NCBI RefSeq assembly: GCF_017873765.1
Contig: NZ_JAGGKP010000011.1
Span: forward strand, 1-64,000
Direction of reading: 5' to 3'
DNA: 64,000 nt
Origin: Paenibacillus sediminis
Lineage (GTDB): Bacteria > Bacillota > Bacilli > Paenibacillales > Paenibacillaceae
Below the pieces are notes generated by a model. It ran no database searches. It had not been told where the DNA came from and saw nothing but the letters and a program-made list of their open reading frames with translations. Each line of letters opens with the position of its first letter. Positions within the stretch are counted from its first letter, which is position 1. Shown here piece by piece: positions 49,738 to 59,200 of the stretch. The position numbers and the translations under genes were made by a program.

Positions 49738-50184
49738 ATGGCAGGCCCAATGGACGCGAAAAAGGTAATCAGCGGCAACTACGGTTTCGCTTACGATGTC
49801 GACGGCAACTGGCTAACAAATGTCACGAAAGTCGAAGCGAACATCGAAATCGGGATGGAAGAAATTAAACTCGCCGGAACACGTTGGCTCGGTAACAAAA
49901 CAACAACACTAAAAGGCTCCGGTTCACTCGGCGGCTATATGGTCACATCCGAATGGATCGAAAAAATGGCGCAAGTAACCGACGACATGAGTTCTCCGTT
50001 CGTAACGGAACTTGTCGTGAAACTTGACGATCCGGAATCATTCGGCGCGTATCGCGTTCGGTTGAAGAACGTTACGTTCGATAACATCCCAGTCGTCAAT
50101 TATGAAGTAGGCTCTATCGTAGAAAATGAGTTCACTTTTGTATTTTCAGGATACGAAATTCTTGACGCAATTAGACCGCAATAA
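49738..50184 (+). CDS. Tail tube protein (XkdM-like)
   Basis: 148 residues: PMDAKKVISGNYGFAYDVDGNWLTNVTKVEANIEIGMEEIKLAGTRW is typical of XkdM tube proteins. It stacks inside the sheath. Followed by a terminator. Confidence 0.92.
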   Translation: MAGPMDAKKVISGNYGFAYDVDGNWLTNVTKVEANIEIGMEEIKLAGTRWLGNKTTTLKGSGSLGGYMVTSEWIEKMAQVTDDMSSPFVTELVVKLDDPESFGAYRVRLKNVTFDNIPVVNYEVGSIVENEFTFVFSGYEILDAIRPQ

Positions 50185-50185
50185 T

Positions 50186-50208
50186 AGCGAGCTTCGGCTC
50201 GCTTTTTT
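50186..50208 (+). terminator. Terminator after the tail tube gene
   Basis: AGCGAGC(TTCG)GCTCGCT with a six-T run. Confidence 0.88.
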
Positions 50209-50240
50209 AATTATCGAAAACAATCGGAGGTTAATTATAC

Positions 50241-50636
50241 ATGTCTAAAAATGCAGGTAAAGGTTTAGAGGCATTACTCGGCGCGACACTCGAACTTGAA
50301 TCGCAAGTGTATATCTCGCGTTTGAAAACGAGTTTCACGGTTAGAGCGCTGACTAACGAAGAACTCCGCAGAGTTGGTGAACGCGCAACATTACCTAACG
50401 CAAAAGGCGAGAAGAAAACAGATGAGCAAATGTTTAACGCGCTTCTTATCGCGAAGGGCTGCGTTGATCCTAATTTCTCGGATAAAGCGTTGATTCAACA
50501 TTACGGCGCGTCCGACGAAGCTGACTGCGTAACTAAAGCGCTTCTGCCCGGCGAGATTGCGAAAGTGTTACAAGCGGTTCTCGATTTATCCGGATTTGGG
50601 AACGAAGACGAACTCATCGAAGAAGCAAAAAACTAA
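50241..50636 (+). CDS. Tail assembly chaperone (XkdN-like), short form
   Basis: 131 residues. It is the upstream product of a frameshift pair: the last codons read GCA AAA AAC TAA, and the heptamer A-AAA-AAC (50627-50633) is a classical -1 slippery site. KTSFTVRALTNEELRRVGERATL and DLSGFGNEDELIEEAKN are typical of XkdN chaperones that prepare the tape measure. Confidence 0.85.
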   Translation: MSKNAGKGLEALLGATLELESQVYISRLKTSFTVRALTNEELRRVGERATLPNAKGEKKTDEQMFNALLIAKGCVDPNFSDKALIQHYGASDEADCVTKALLPGEIAKVLQAVLDLSGFGNEDELIEEAKN

Positions 50637-50839
50637 TAAAGGCGGGAGGGATTCCGGCACTTTTGCACGCGATATTCCAACGACATCATATACCGCCTGA
50701 CGAAGTTTACGCGAAAGAAAAGCGACACCAAATGTTTATGTTTGCCTCGATGCTCTTAGTTTTCGAGGAAGAAGAAAAGGAACAAAAAGAAGCGGAACGT
50801 CGCGAGAGAGCGCGAAGGGTTAGCGCAGGAAGGAGGTAA
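50633..50839 (+). CDS. Tail assembly chaperone, -1 frameshift extension
   Basis: After a -1 slip on A-AAA-AAC, reading continues as CTA ATA AAG and 68 codons in total (KLIKAGGIPALLHAIFQRHHI ... RERARRVSAGRR) to TAA 50837, giving a fusion of about 199 residues, the G-GT arrangement conserved in tailed phages. There is no independent ribosome binding site or start for this frame. It sits directly before the tape measure gene, as expected. Confidence 0.85.
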   Translation, partial: LIKAGGIPALLHAIFQRHHIPPDEVYAKEKRHQMFMFASMLLVFEEEEKEQKEAERRERARRVSAGRR

Positions 50840-50842
50840 GTG

Positions 50843-52957
50843 ATGTCCTATGAGTTAGTAGGAAAAATTAAGCTAACAGACAACGGCGCTTCATCCACGC
50901 TAAAAAAGATAGATCAACAAATGAAACAGTTATCGCGCTCAACTGAGACTACGAAAAAAGCTGTGCAGACATATGTAGCTGCTAACGGGCGCGCGCGAGA
51001 TGAGTTCGGAAAATTTGTAAAAGGCGCTAACAGTTCAAAAAAAGCTCTTGATGGGTTAGATACAAGCGCAAAGAAAACATTGAAGACGCTCTCTAATTTT
51101 GCGAAAAAAACAGCTATGGGTGCTTTGGGTGTTGGGGCAGTCGCAACAGGAGCGGCGGCGGTTGCCGGATACAGCTCGCTTAAAAAGGCGATGAACTTCG
51201 AATCGCAAATGTCGTCCATTCAAGCGCTCACTGGCGCAACAGACGCGCAAATGAAGCAGATGCAGACTCTCGCGCTCCAGCAAGGCGCTGCCACGAAATA
51301 TTCCGCTCTAGAAGCCGCGCAAGGTATCGAAGAATTGTTAAAAGCCGGATTAACGCCCGCAACCGTTCAAGCTGGCGGACTTAACGCGGCACTAAACCTC
51401 GCAACCTCTGGCGGACTAGATCTCGCAAGTGCTGCGGAAATTATGTCGACCGCGCTTAACGCGTTTAAATCGGATGGAATGAGCGCAGCGCAAGCGTCGA
51501 ATATTCTCGCAGGAACGGCGAACGCATCCGCAACAAGCGTGGAGGAATTACGCATGTCACTCGCGGCGGTGTCGTCCGTTGCGGCAGGACTCGGGTTAAC
51601 GTTCGAAGATACGAATACTGCGCTTGGCTTATTCGCAAATAACGGACTGAAAGGTTCCGACGCCGGTACGTCACTAAAGACGATGTTGCAGAACCTCCAA
51701 CCGCAAACCAAGACTCAAATTTCGTTGTTTAAAGCGCTCGGATTAATGACCAAGAACGGATCGAACGCATTTTATGACGCGCATGGAAATATTAAATCAC
51801 TCGAAGATGTCTCCGGACTACTGCGCAAATCGTTATCGAAACTGACGAATCAGCAACGGTCGCTTGCGCTTGAAACGATGTTCGGTACTGACGCGATTCG
51901 TGCCGGTAACATCCTTTACAAGGAGGGCGCTAAGGGCGTTAAAAACTTCCAGAAGGAAATGAAGAAAGTTACGGCTTTAGACGTAGCACGTAAGAAAATG
52001 GATAACGCGTCGGGGGCGGTTGAGCAGTTTAAGGGCGCACTCGAAACTCTGCAAATTGCCGGTATGATGCCTACACTACCGCTCGTAAAGAGATTCGCTA
52101 ATGCGGCGGCGGATTTTGTAACAAAGTACACACCAAGAATTACAGCGAGTATACAGCGGATGGTCGATAAAGCAAAGGGTTATCTGAACACACACTTCTT
52201 AAAGAATCCCGCTTTTCAAAACCTACCTGATCTTAAAAGCAAAGTTAATTTCGTTATAGGAGAAATCGGACCAGCGTTGTCAGCATGGCTTAACTCATCT
52301 GGAACACAGCAAATTGCATCGTTCGGAACGAAACTCGCAACAAGTCTAGCTGTATCGATGGGCAAGTCAATGGCAACAAGTGTTTTAAATGACCCATTAC
52401 TTGCAACAACGCTCGGCGTCGCGGCGTTACTTGTTAATCCAACGCCGATCGGCTTAACTGTTGCATTAAGTATCGCAGCACCTGCGTGGTTTAAGAAAAT
52501 TATTTCTGATAATTCCCCAGTTCTTCAAGCCAAGGCCAAGATTGAACGGCAATACAACAGCACACAAGACTTAACGAGTAAAGTCGCGACTAATGCCAAA
52601 AAGAATCCTAATCAGCCGCTCGTCAAAGGTGGATATATCTCGGCTCCGGATAAAAAGCCGTGGTACGAAAACGCATGGGGCAGCGTTACTGACGCATACG
52701 GCGGACTTAAAAACTTCGTAACATCCGGTAGGGGTTACGCAGGCGGACTCGATCGCGTTCCGTATAACCGGTTTCCGGCGTATCTGCATAAGGATGAAGC
52801 GGTATTGACACGGTCAGAGGCGAACGATTACCGCAACGGTAACGGTAGCAGCACGAAAGGCGGCAACGTAATCATCACGGGGAACACGTTCCACGTACGG
52901 AATGACTCGGATATCGAACGTATTGCGAAACAACTCGCGTACCATCTTGCGAAATAG
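50843..52957 (+). CDS. Tail tape measure protein
   Basis: 704 residues from ATG 50843 (AAGGAGG upstream). N-terminal coiled coils, then a TP901-type core (FESQMSSIQALTGATDAQMKQMQTLALQQGAATKYSALEAAQGIEELLKAG), hydrophobic stretches near 520-560, and a C-terminal GYAGGLDRVPYNRFPAYLHKDEAVLTRSEANDYR. Length sets tail length; this is a short tail for a myovirus. Confidence 0.93.
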   Translation: MSYELVGKIKLTDNGASSTLKKIDQQMKQLSRSTETTKKAVQTYVAANGRARDEFGKFVKGANSSKKALDGLDTSAKKTLKTLSNFAKKTAMGALGVGAVATGAAAVAGYSSLKKAMNFESQMSSIQALTGATDAQMKQMQTLALQQGAATKYSALEAAQGIEELLKAGLTPATVQAGGLNAALNLATSGGLDLASAAEIMSTALNAFKSDGMSAAQASNILAGTANASATSVEELRMSLAAVSSVAAGLGLTFEDTNTALGLFANNGLKGSDAGTSLKTMLQNLQPQTKTQISLFKALGLMTKNGSNAFYDAHGNIKSLEDVSGLLRKSLSKLTNQQRSLALETMFGTDAIRAGNILYKEGAKGVKNFQKEMKKVTALDVARKKMDNASGAVEQFKGALETLQIAGMMPTLPLVKRFANAAADFVTKYTPRITASIQRMVDKAKGYLNTHFLKNPAFQNLPDLKSKVNFVIGEIGPALSAWLNSSGTQQIASFGTKLATSLAVSMGKSMATSVLNDPLLATTLGVAALLVNPTPIGLTVALSIAAPAWFKKIISDNSPVLQAKAKIERQYNSTQDLTSKVATNAKKNPNQPLVKGGYISAPDKKPWYENAWGSVTDAYGGLKNFVTSGRGYAGGLDRVPYNRFPAYLHKDEAVLTRSEANDYRNGNGSSTKGGNVIITGNTFHVRNDSDIERIAKQLAYHLAK

Positions 52958-52968
52958 GAGGCGGGTAA

Positions 52969-53646
52969 ATGGCGCGGCAGAAACCGCAGTTTTGGTTAAA
53001 GTATAATAACGGAGCGGAAGCGTTATGGTTGCCGGTTAATCCGGAGTCCATTACCGTTACGTCCACGCATGGATACGAAGACATCGAAGTTTCTAATCTC
53101 GGCGAGTACACCGTTATCGGTAATAATCGTCAGAAGGAATTTTCGTTGTCTTCTTTTTTTCCACGCGACTATAACGCCTCCTATTGCGAGTATACGAACT
53201 TAAAAGATCCGTGGGAGTGCGCAAAGTTAATCGAAGGTTGGCAGAAATCCGGCAAGCCGATCCGCTATATCGTAACGGGTACGCCGATTAACATTCCGGT
53301 AACTATCCGCTCATTTGAATACGAAGAGCGAGGCGGTGAGCCCGGGGATATTTACTATACGCTCAGTTTAAAAGAGTACACGTTCATTGATATCGCGAAA
53401 AAAGGAACGCCAGTGAGCGGAAATAGTGGCGCAGTTATGCCGAAGCTCACTACGTCAGCACCGCGTCCAAATACGCATAGTGTTCCGTCATCTTATACGG
53501 TTAAATCCGGCGACTCGCTCTTTAAGATTGCCGCGAAAGTTTACGGTAATGGTAACGACTGGCGGAAGATTTACGATAAGAATAAAGCGGTAATCGGTCC
53601 GAATCCGAACGTCATCAAGGCGGGGCAGAAGTTGGTGATCCCGTAA
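52969..53646 (+). CDS. Baseplate/tail protein with LysM domain (XkdP-like)
   Basis: 225 residues. The N-terminus (WLPVNPESITVTSTHGYEDIEVSNLGEYTVIGNN) is typical of XkdP, and the C-terminus is a LysM domain (SYTVKSGDSLFKIAAKVYGNG ... KAGQKLVIP). It joins the tail tube to the hub and may bind peptidoglycan. Confidence 0.9.
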   Translation: MARQKPQFWLKYNNGAEALWLPVNPESITVTSTHGYEDIEVSNLGEYTVIGNNRQKEFSLSSFFPRDYNASYCEYTNLKDPWECAKLIEGWQKSGKPIRYIVTGTPINIPVTIRSFEYEERGGEPGDIYYTLSLKEYTFIDIAKKGTPVSGNSGAVMPKLTTSAPRPNTHSVPSSYTVKSGDSLFKIAAKVYGNGNDWRKIYDKNKAVIGPNPNVIKAGQKLVIP

Positions 53647-54755
53647 TGGCCGTTACAATTTCGTTACTATACGACGGAAAATATTACGTTGACCCACTCA
53701 TTGAACGCGTCGAATGGTCCGGAGATGTTGCGCAGCCATACCGCACACTAACGGTTACGATGTCGAACACGTACAACGGTGACGAGCCGGCGATTGCGTT
53801 CGAACTCGGCAAGGAACTCCGCTTTAGCGTCGATAGTGTCGGACTATTTCGCGGAGTTATATTTTCGTATGATATCGCACAAGACGGTAACGCAACGATT
53901 ATCGCGTATGACGAAAACGTTTATCTAACGAAGAACGAAGATACGCGCAAGTTTGTCGGAATGACCGCGTCATCTATCGTTAAGGAAATCGCAAAAGCGT
54001 TCGAAATTCCGTTAGGCAACATCGCAAATAGCGGATACGTCATTCCGAAAATGATTCTGCGTAATATGACGCTGTGGGATATGATCGTTACCGCGCTAAC
54101 CGAAACGCGCAAACAAACGGGACGCAAATTCTACGTATACTCTCGCGAAGGAAAGCTGTACATGCGCGAAAAGAAAGACGAAATCGTGCGATGGATGATC
54201 GAAGACGGCGTAAATATTCTTACCGCAAGTCGTTCGCGCTCAATCGATGATATGCGGACGTCCGTAAAAGTTATCGGCGGAGATGACGAGAATAATCCGA
54301 TTACTGCGCTCGCAAAAGATACGGCGCTCGCGAATAAGTACGGACTGATGCAGCACTTAGAGCAAGCGGACTTGCAACTCAATAAATCGCAAATCGACCA
54401 ACTCGCGAAGCAGCGGTTAAAGGAACTCGGAAAAATAACGGAAGACGTATCGATTGAAGCGCTCGGCATTACGGATGTCGTCGCAGGAGCAGCGGTTTAC
54501 GCATTCGAGAGTATGACGGACTTGGTGGGCGGATTTTACGTTAACGCGGATAGACATTCGTTTCAAAACGGCGTTCATCGTATGGAAATAACGCTGTCTA
54601 AAACGGATGATTTACCGAAGATTGAGTACGAGGATGATACCGTCAAAGCGGCCGCTAAGAAAGCTAAGAAAAAAGCCAAGAAGAAAGCAAGTGGCGCGGC
54701 ATCTAGCAATAATCCAGTTAATCAACTTATTCAGCAGATTGAAGGAGGGAAGTAA
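53646..54755 (+). CDS. Baseplate hub protein (XkdQ-like)
   Basis: 369 residues, ATG overlapping the LysM protein stop. Fold pieces RVEWSGDVAQPYRTLTVTMSNT, AIAFELGKELRFSVDSVGLFRGVIFSYD and the C-terminal lysine-rich tail (AAKKAKKKAKKKA) match XkdQ. Part of the central spike. Confidence 0.9.
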   Translation: MAVTISLLYDGKYYVDPLIERVEWSGDVAQPYRTLTVTMSNTYNGDEPAIAFELGKELRFSVDSVGLFRGVIFSYDIAQDGNATIIAYDENVYLTKNEDTRKFVGMTASSIVKEIAKAFEIPLGNIANSGYVIPKMILRNMTLWDMIVTALTETRKQTGRKFYVYSREGKLYMREKKDEIVRWMIEDGVNILTASRSRSIDDMRTSVKVIGGDDENNPITALAKDTALANKYGLMQHLEQADLQLNKSQIDQLAKQRLKELGKITEDVSIEALGITDVVAGAAVYAFESMTDLVGGFYVNADRHSFQNGVHRMEITLSKTDDLPKIEYEDDTVKAAAKKAKKKAKKKASGAASSNNPVNQLIQQIEGGK

Positions 54756-55093
54756 TGGCGCATCAACTTATCGAAGGAAACGGATTCAGTCAACTAAAGG
54801 ACATAGTTAAAAAAGTCGGATACAACAAAGACGTCGATATCGAATTTGCGACGGTTACTTCTCCTCCGCCTTCTCTGCGGATTCAAATTGATAACATGAA
54901 ATTCGAACTCGACGCGGACGATTTCGTCGTATGCGAATCGCTCACGAAACATACACGCAAAGCGTCGATAAGCGGAGGCGCAACGGTAGACATCGAATTT
55001 GAGGACGTACTTACCGCAGGCGACCGCATAGTCGTTGCTTCGATAAATAACGGTCAGCGATACGTAATTATTGACCGGATAGGAGGCGCGTAA
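54755..55093 (+). CDS. Baseplate protein DUF2577 (XkdR-like)
   Basis: 112 residues with the small-barrel pattern of XkdR (VDIEFATVTSPPPSLRIQIDNMKFELDADDFVVCE ... DRIVVASINNGQRYVIIDRI). ATG overlaps the XkdQ stop by one base. Confidence 0.88.
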   Translation: MAHQLIEGNGFSQLKDIVKKVGYNKDVDIEFATVTSPPPSLRIQIDNMKFELDADDFVVCESLTKHTRKASISGGATVDIEFEDVLTAGDRIVVASINNGQRYVIIDRIGGA

Positions 55094-55094
55094 T

Positions 55095-55496
55095 ATGGCG
55101 TTAAGTCCGCTCACTCCCGTTGATGATACCGCGACTACCGCAGTTTCACCGCTTAAAACGTACGCGCTCGACATTGATAACGGGGTACTCGGCGGGTACG
55201 TTGACGGTAAGGATGCGATTAAGCAATTCGCGTATAAAGCGATAAAAACAGCGCGATTTCGGTTCGCGATATATGACGATGATTACGGCTGCGAACTCGA
55301 CGACATCATCGGTCAAGACGTATCGACCGAGTTACTGGAAACGGAGATACCGCGAGTGATTAAAGAAGCGCTAATATATAACGAACTCATTGATGACGTT
55401 CGAGATTTTATATTGACACGCGATGGCGACCGCCTATACGTGTCTTTTTTTATTGACGTTAACGACGATTCGATACCGATGGAGGTGACGATTTAA
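55095..55496 (+). CDS. Baseplate protein DUF2634 (XkdS-like)
   Basis: 133 residues with KTYALDIDNGVLGGYVDGKDAIKQFAYKAIKTARFRFAIYDDDYG, the standard XkdS/gp25-like sequence. Baseplate wedge. Confidence 0.9.
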   Translation: MALSPLTPVDDTATTAVSPLKTYALDIDNGVLGGYVDGKDAIKQFAYKAIKTARFRFAIYDDDYGCELDDIIGQDVSTELLETEIPRVIKEALIYNELIDDVRDFILTRDGDRLYVSFFIDVNDDSIPMEVTI

Positions 55497-56575
55497 TGGC
55501 ATATGAAGATCAAACGGCCACCGCGATATTACAGCGGATGCTCGACGCGTCACCTGCCGACATCGACAAACGCCAAGGCACGCCGACTTACGATTTGCTT
55601 TCGCCGGCGGCTATCGAATTTATGCGCGCTTACGTCGAACTCGATAACGTCCTCAACTTCGGATTTGCCGATACAACATACGGTGATTACTTAGAGAGAC
55701 GCGCGGCAGAGTACGGACTAACACGTAAGCCTGCGGTTAAGGCTACCGGAATCTTAACGTTTACCGGACCGGACGGAACGTTAATTCCCGCGGAAACACT
55801 TGCATCGACCGGTGGGGATGCGCCTGTATATTTCGTAACGAATGCGGATGTAACGATAAGCGGAGGAAGCGTATCGGTCGCGGCAACAGCGCAAGATGCG
55901 GGTGCTAACGGTAATGTCGGAATCGGCGCGATTAATACGTTACTCGGCGATTTAGTCGGCATTGTAACGGTAACGAACACGGTTAATTTTGAGGGTGGCG
56001 TAGATCAAGAATCGGACGCGGCGTTATTAGCGCGTTATCTTGAACGTGCGCAACGTCCGGCAACTAGCGGAAACGCGAATCAATATCGTCAATGGGCGCT
56101 TGAAATATCCGGTGTATCCGATGCGAAAGTATATCCGATATGGAACGGAAACGGAACGGTAAAAGTCGTATTGCTCGACGATAACAAAACTGCGCCTGAC
56201 GCTTCGGTTGTTACCGCAGTCCAAACGTATATTGACCCGACGATGGACGGAACGGGTCGCGGGATTGCTCCGGTCGGCGCGACTGTAACGGTAGTTGGCG
56301 CGGTAGAGGTTCCGATTGACGTAAGTGTCGACGTTGACCTCGCACCAGGCGCAACGCTTGCGGACGTACAAGCGCAGTTCACCGACGGGATTAACGCGTA
56401 TCTTAAAACGCTCGCATTCGCCGATCCGCTCGTTCGGATTACGCGCATCGCAAACGTATTGCTCGACATTCCGCCGGTTGTTGACTATCGCAATTTAACG
56501 GTAAACGGAGGAACGGCGAATATCGTTATCGCTGACGGTTCGGTTGCGGTATTAGGGACGGTGACGGTTACGTAA
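55496..56575 (+). CDS. Baseplate J-like protein (XkdT)
   Basis: 359 residues: LLSPAAIEFMRAYVELDNVLNFGFADTTYGDYLERRAAEYGL and GNVGIGAINTLLGDLVGIVTVTN are the Baseplate_J signature. Wedge component that connects to fibres. Confidence 0.93.
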   Translation: MAYEDQTATAILQRMLDASPADIDKRQGTPTYDLLSPAAIEFMRAYVELDNVLNFGFADTTYGDYLERRAAEYGLTRKPAVKATGILTFTGPDGTLIPAETLASTGGDAPVYFVTNADVTISGGSVSVAATAQDAGANGNVGIGAINTLLGDLVGIVTVTNTVNFEGGVDQESDAALLARYLERAQRPATSGNANQYRQWALEISGVSDAKVYPIWNGNGTVKVVLLDDNKTAPDASVVTAVQTYIDPTMDGTGRGIAPVGATVTVVGAVEVPIDVSVDVDLAPGATLADVQAQFTDGINAYLKTLAFADPLVRITRIANVLLDIPPVVDYRNLTVNGGTANIVIADGSVAVLGTVTVT

Positions 56576-57132
56576 TGACGACGATTAATTTACACGATTA
56601 TGTTCCGCGCTATTACGAGGAGGTGCGCGTAGCCGTCAACGTCCTCGACCGTGAGGCTGACGAACTAGCGCAATTAAACGCGGACATTTACGATGTGCTT
56701 GCGCAATTCTTTATCGAGACAGCGACGTGGGGGCTTGACCGGTGGGAGCGCATATTCGGAATAGCGACGGATAGTACGAAGTCTTACGCGCAAAGACGCG
56801 AGGTTTTATTGGGTAAATTGCGCGGAGTCGGGACGGTAACTGGCGATCTGATCGATAACGTTGCGTCGGCATATGCGAATGGGAACGTTGACGTAACGGC
56901 GAATCCCGCAAATTACGAAATCATTATAACGTTCGTGGACGCGTACGGAGTTCCCGCGCAAATTAACGAGCTTAAAGCGGCTGTGCGCGATATTACTCCG
57001 GCTCACATGGCGATTACATACGTGTTCCGTTTCTATTCGTACGACGAGTTAAAGGCGAGCGGAAAGACGTACGCGCAGATTGCCGCGACGGGATTAACGT
57101 ACAATGACGTTTACAATAGGGGGTTAGCGTAA
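56575..57132 (+). CDS. Baseplate protein DUF2313 (XkdU-like)
   Basis: 185 residues: LHDYVPRYYEEVRVAVNVLDREADELAQLNADIYDVLAQFFIETATWGLDRWERIFGI is typical of XkdU. ATG overlaps the XkdT stop (TAATGA). Confidence 0.9.
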   Translation: MTTINLHDYVPRYYEEVRVAVNVLDREADELAQLNADIYDVLAQFFIETATWGLDRWERIFGIATDSTKSYAQRREVLLGKLRGVGTVTGDLIDNVASAYANGNVDVTANPANYEIIITFVDAYGVPAQINELKAAVRDITPAHMAITYVFRFYSYDELKASGKTYAQIAATGLTYNDVYNRGLA

Positions 57133-57135
57133 TAA

Positions 57136-58188
57136 ATGGCGAATACAACGAATCTTAATCTTCCGTTAATCGACGGAACGATGACCGCGGACGTTCCGCG
57201 TGACATTAATGCGCTCGCGAACGCGGTTGATGAAAAGGCAGGCGCGGCGAACGGACTCGCAACGTTAGGAGCTGACGGGAAGGTTCCTGCGGGACAATTA
57301 AACGTACAGCCGCCGGCTGATGCGTCGCTAACGCAGAAGGGCATTGTGAAACTAAACAGCGCAACAAATAGCACAGACGAAACGACAGCAGCTACACCAA
57401 AAGCGGTTAAAACTGCGTATGACCTAGCGTCAGCAGCGGAAACACCGGCCGGCGCGCAGACGAAAGCCGATACCGCGCTAAACTCAGCGAAATCTTACGT
57501 TGACGCGAAGCCGTGGCAGAAAGCAAAATTGACGAATGACGACGGGACTACAATGTATTTATCAAATGTTGATGTAAATACACTCGTAACCGCCGGAAGA
57601 TACCTAGTTGATACTCCAATTAACGGCCCAAGTGTTCCGTCAGGCGGCGGAAATATATGGTATGTAAACGTAAATCCTAGCCTTAATCCATTATTTGTGA
57701 CACAAGAGTTCGTTAACTATTACGTAAACTCTTATATTCAGCGGAAAAAAAATAATGGTATATGGTCTGCATGGAGCGCAGACCTTTTTCAATCTGTCGT
57801 TGACGGCAAGAATAGCGTAGAAAACGCTATCGAGGCAAAGGGCGGTACTGTCAGCGACGTTAATAACCCGCCAACTTTTCAAGATTTGATCGACGGTGTG
57901 AATAGTATCCCGATGGGCAAGGCGTTTGCTACGGGTACGACGACTACGGACGCTAGCGGTAACTTAACCATATCAGGACTAAGTTTTACACCGAGATTGC
58001 TAGTCTATAATAACGGTAACAATACCTACCGAGGATTTTATAGTAATATGCCGACTGAATTAGGAGTTGCTGGCGGTATGCAAGGTGGAGGCAGCGTTAA
58101 TTATAACGCAGGTTCATTTACATCAGGCGGAGGTACATTTCAAGGGCTTCCAGCCTCAACAACTCTGAAATGGATAGCTATCGCATAG
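57136..58188 (+). CDS. Tail fibre / receptor-binding protein
   Basis: 350 residues starting NTTNLNLPLIDGTMTADVPRDINALANAVDEK, then a Phage_fiber_2-type repeat (ASLTQKGIVKLNSATNSTDETTAATPKAVKTAYDLA), an AT-rich variable middle (IWYVNVNPSLNPLFVTQEFV) and a glycine-rich C-terminal tip. The composition change in the middle suggests exchange of host-range sequence. Confidence 0.88.
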   Translation: MANTTNLNLPLIDGTMTADVPRDINALANAVDEKAGAANGLATLGADGKVPAGQLNVQPPADASLTQKGIVKLNSATNSTDETTAATPKAVKTAYDLASAAETPAGAQTKADTALNSAKSYVDAKPWQKAKLTNDDGTTMYLSNVDVNTLVTAGRYLVDTPINGPSVPSGGGNIWYVNVNPSLNPLFVTQEFVNYYVNSYIQRKKNNGIWSAWSADLFQSVVDGKNSVENAIEAKGGTVSDVNNPPTFQDLIDGVNSIPMGKAFATGTTTTDASGNLTISGLSFTPRLLVYNNGNNTYRGFYSNMPTELGVAGGMQGGGSVNYNAGSFTSGGGTFQGLPASTTLKWIAIA

Positions 58189-58202
58189 AAAGGAGCAACA
58201 AA

Positions 58203-58574
58203 ATGGAAATAGGAAGAAAAATATATTTTGATAAAGCTAGCGGAAATATTCTCGTTGACACCGGAGAGCGTTCCGGTGCAGTCGTCGAAACAACGCAAGA
58301 AGAAGATTTCGCGGTATATACAGCGTTAAGCGAACGCAATCCCGCTACGGTCGGAGTTATCGAACTCGCTTACGGAGATTATGCGCAAGACTTCGCGGGG
58401 TGTAGCGGATACCGTGTTAATACGTCTACACTTGCGTTAGAGTTTTCGTATCCCGACCCGAGCGCACCGCAAACGCCTACTGCGTATCAGCCTCCGCTGA
58501 CGGAACAAGTTTCCGATTTACAGCAAACCGTTATCGCAATGCAGGACGCCGTTAATATGGTATTGGGGGTATAA
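58203..58574 (+). CDS. Fibre-associated protein (XkdW-like)
   Basis: 123 residues from ATG 58203 (AAAGGAGC upstream). EIGRKIYFDKASGNILVDTGERSGAVVETTQEEDF is typical of the small protein following the fibre gene in PBSX-like tails; the C-terminal QVSDLQQTVIAMQDAVN is coiled. Confidence 0.75.
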   Translation: MEIGRKIYFDKASGNILVDTGERSGAVVETTQEEDFAVYTALSERNPATVGVIELAYGDYAQDFAGCSGYRVNTSTLALEFSYPDPSAPQTPTAYQPPLTEQVSDLQQTVIAMQDAVNMVLGV

Positions 58575-58577
58575 AAT

Positions 58578-58718
58578 ATGAGCCGATTATACAATTATTT
58601 TTTGTCATACTGGAAGTACAATACCGCCGACACGGAAACAAAGCGAACAACGTTACAAAATGCCGTAACTAAGGGTTACATCACGCAAACAGAAGCAGAT
58701 GAAATAATGGCAAGTTAA
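58578..58718 (+). CDS. XkdX-family small protein
   Basis: 46 residues from ATG 58578: SRLYNYFLSYWKYNTADTE ... LQNAVTKGYITQTEADEIMA is the XkdX pattern. It commonly separates the fibre and lysis genes. Confidence 0.8.
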   Translation: MSRLYNYFLSYWKYNTADTETKRTTLQNAVTKGYITQTEADEIMAS

Positions 58719-58746
58719 TCTACTCTTGGACTAGGCGTATTTTTAT

Positions 58747-58776
58747 GCCCTCGAATCATCGGGGGCTATTTTTATT
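58747..58776 (+). terminator. Terminator of the tail operon
   Basis: GCCCTCGA(ATCA)TCGGGGGC followed by TATTTTTATT. Confidence 0.82.
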
Positions 58777-58796
58777 TAAAGGGGGAACAACGCATC

Positions 58797-59198
58797 ATGG
58801 AACGACTTGATATCGTAATAAAAAGCGCAGTCGCTTTCGGTGGCTCGTTGGTAACGTACTTAACCGGAGGGTGGTCGGAATCATTGTCGTTTTTACTATT
58901 TGTTATCGCGGTCGACGTCATATCGGGTGTATCGGCATCCGTTAAGGAAGGAAAAGGATTATCGAGCGCGGTAGGTTCGGCTGGACTCGCGAAGAAAGGA
59001 CTTATGCTTCTCGTTATTTTACTCGCACACCGCATGGACGTTCTGCTCGGAACTGACATCGCAATGAGCGGCGCAGTCTACTTTTATATCGCGAACGAAC
59101 TTATCTCTATCGTAGAAAACTACGGAAGGATCGGATTGCCTTTGCCGGAAAAGATGCGCGACATTATCGCGGTACTTAAAAATAAAGGCGGTGAGTAA
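58797..59198 (+). CDS. Holin (phage_holin_4 / toxin-secretion type)
   Basis: 133 residues with about three hydrophobic segments and VDVISGVSASVKEGKGLSSAVGSAGLAKKGLMLLVILLAHRMD, the signature of this holin family. It permeabilises the membrane so the endolysin encoded next can reach the wall. Confidence 0.92.
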   Translation: MERLDIVIKSAVAFGGSLVTYLTGGWSESLSFLLFVIAVDVISGVSASVKEGKGLSSAVGSAGLAKKGLMLLVILLAHRMDVLLGTDIAMSGAVYFYIANELISIVENYGRIGLPLPEKMRDIIAVLKNKGGE

Positions 59199-59200
59199 CG

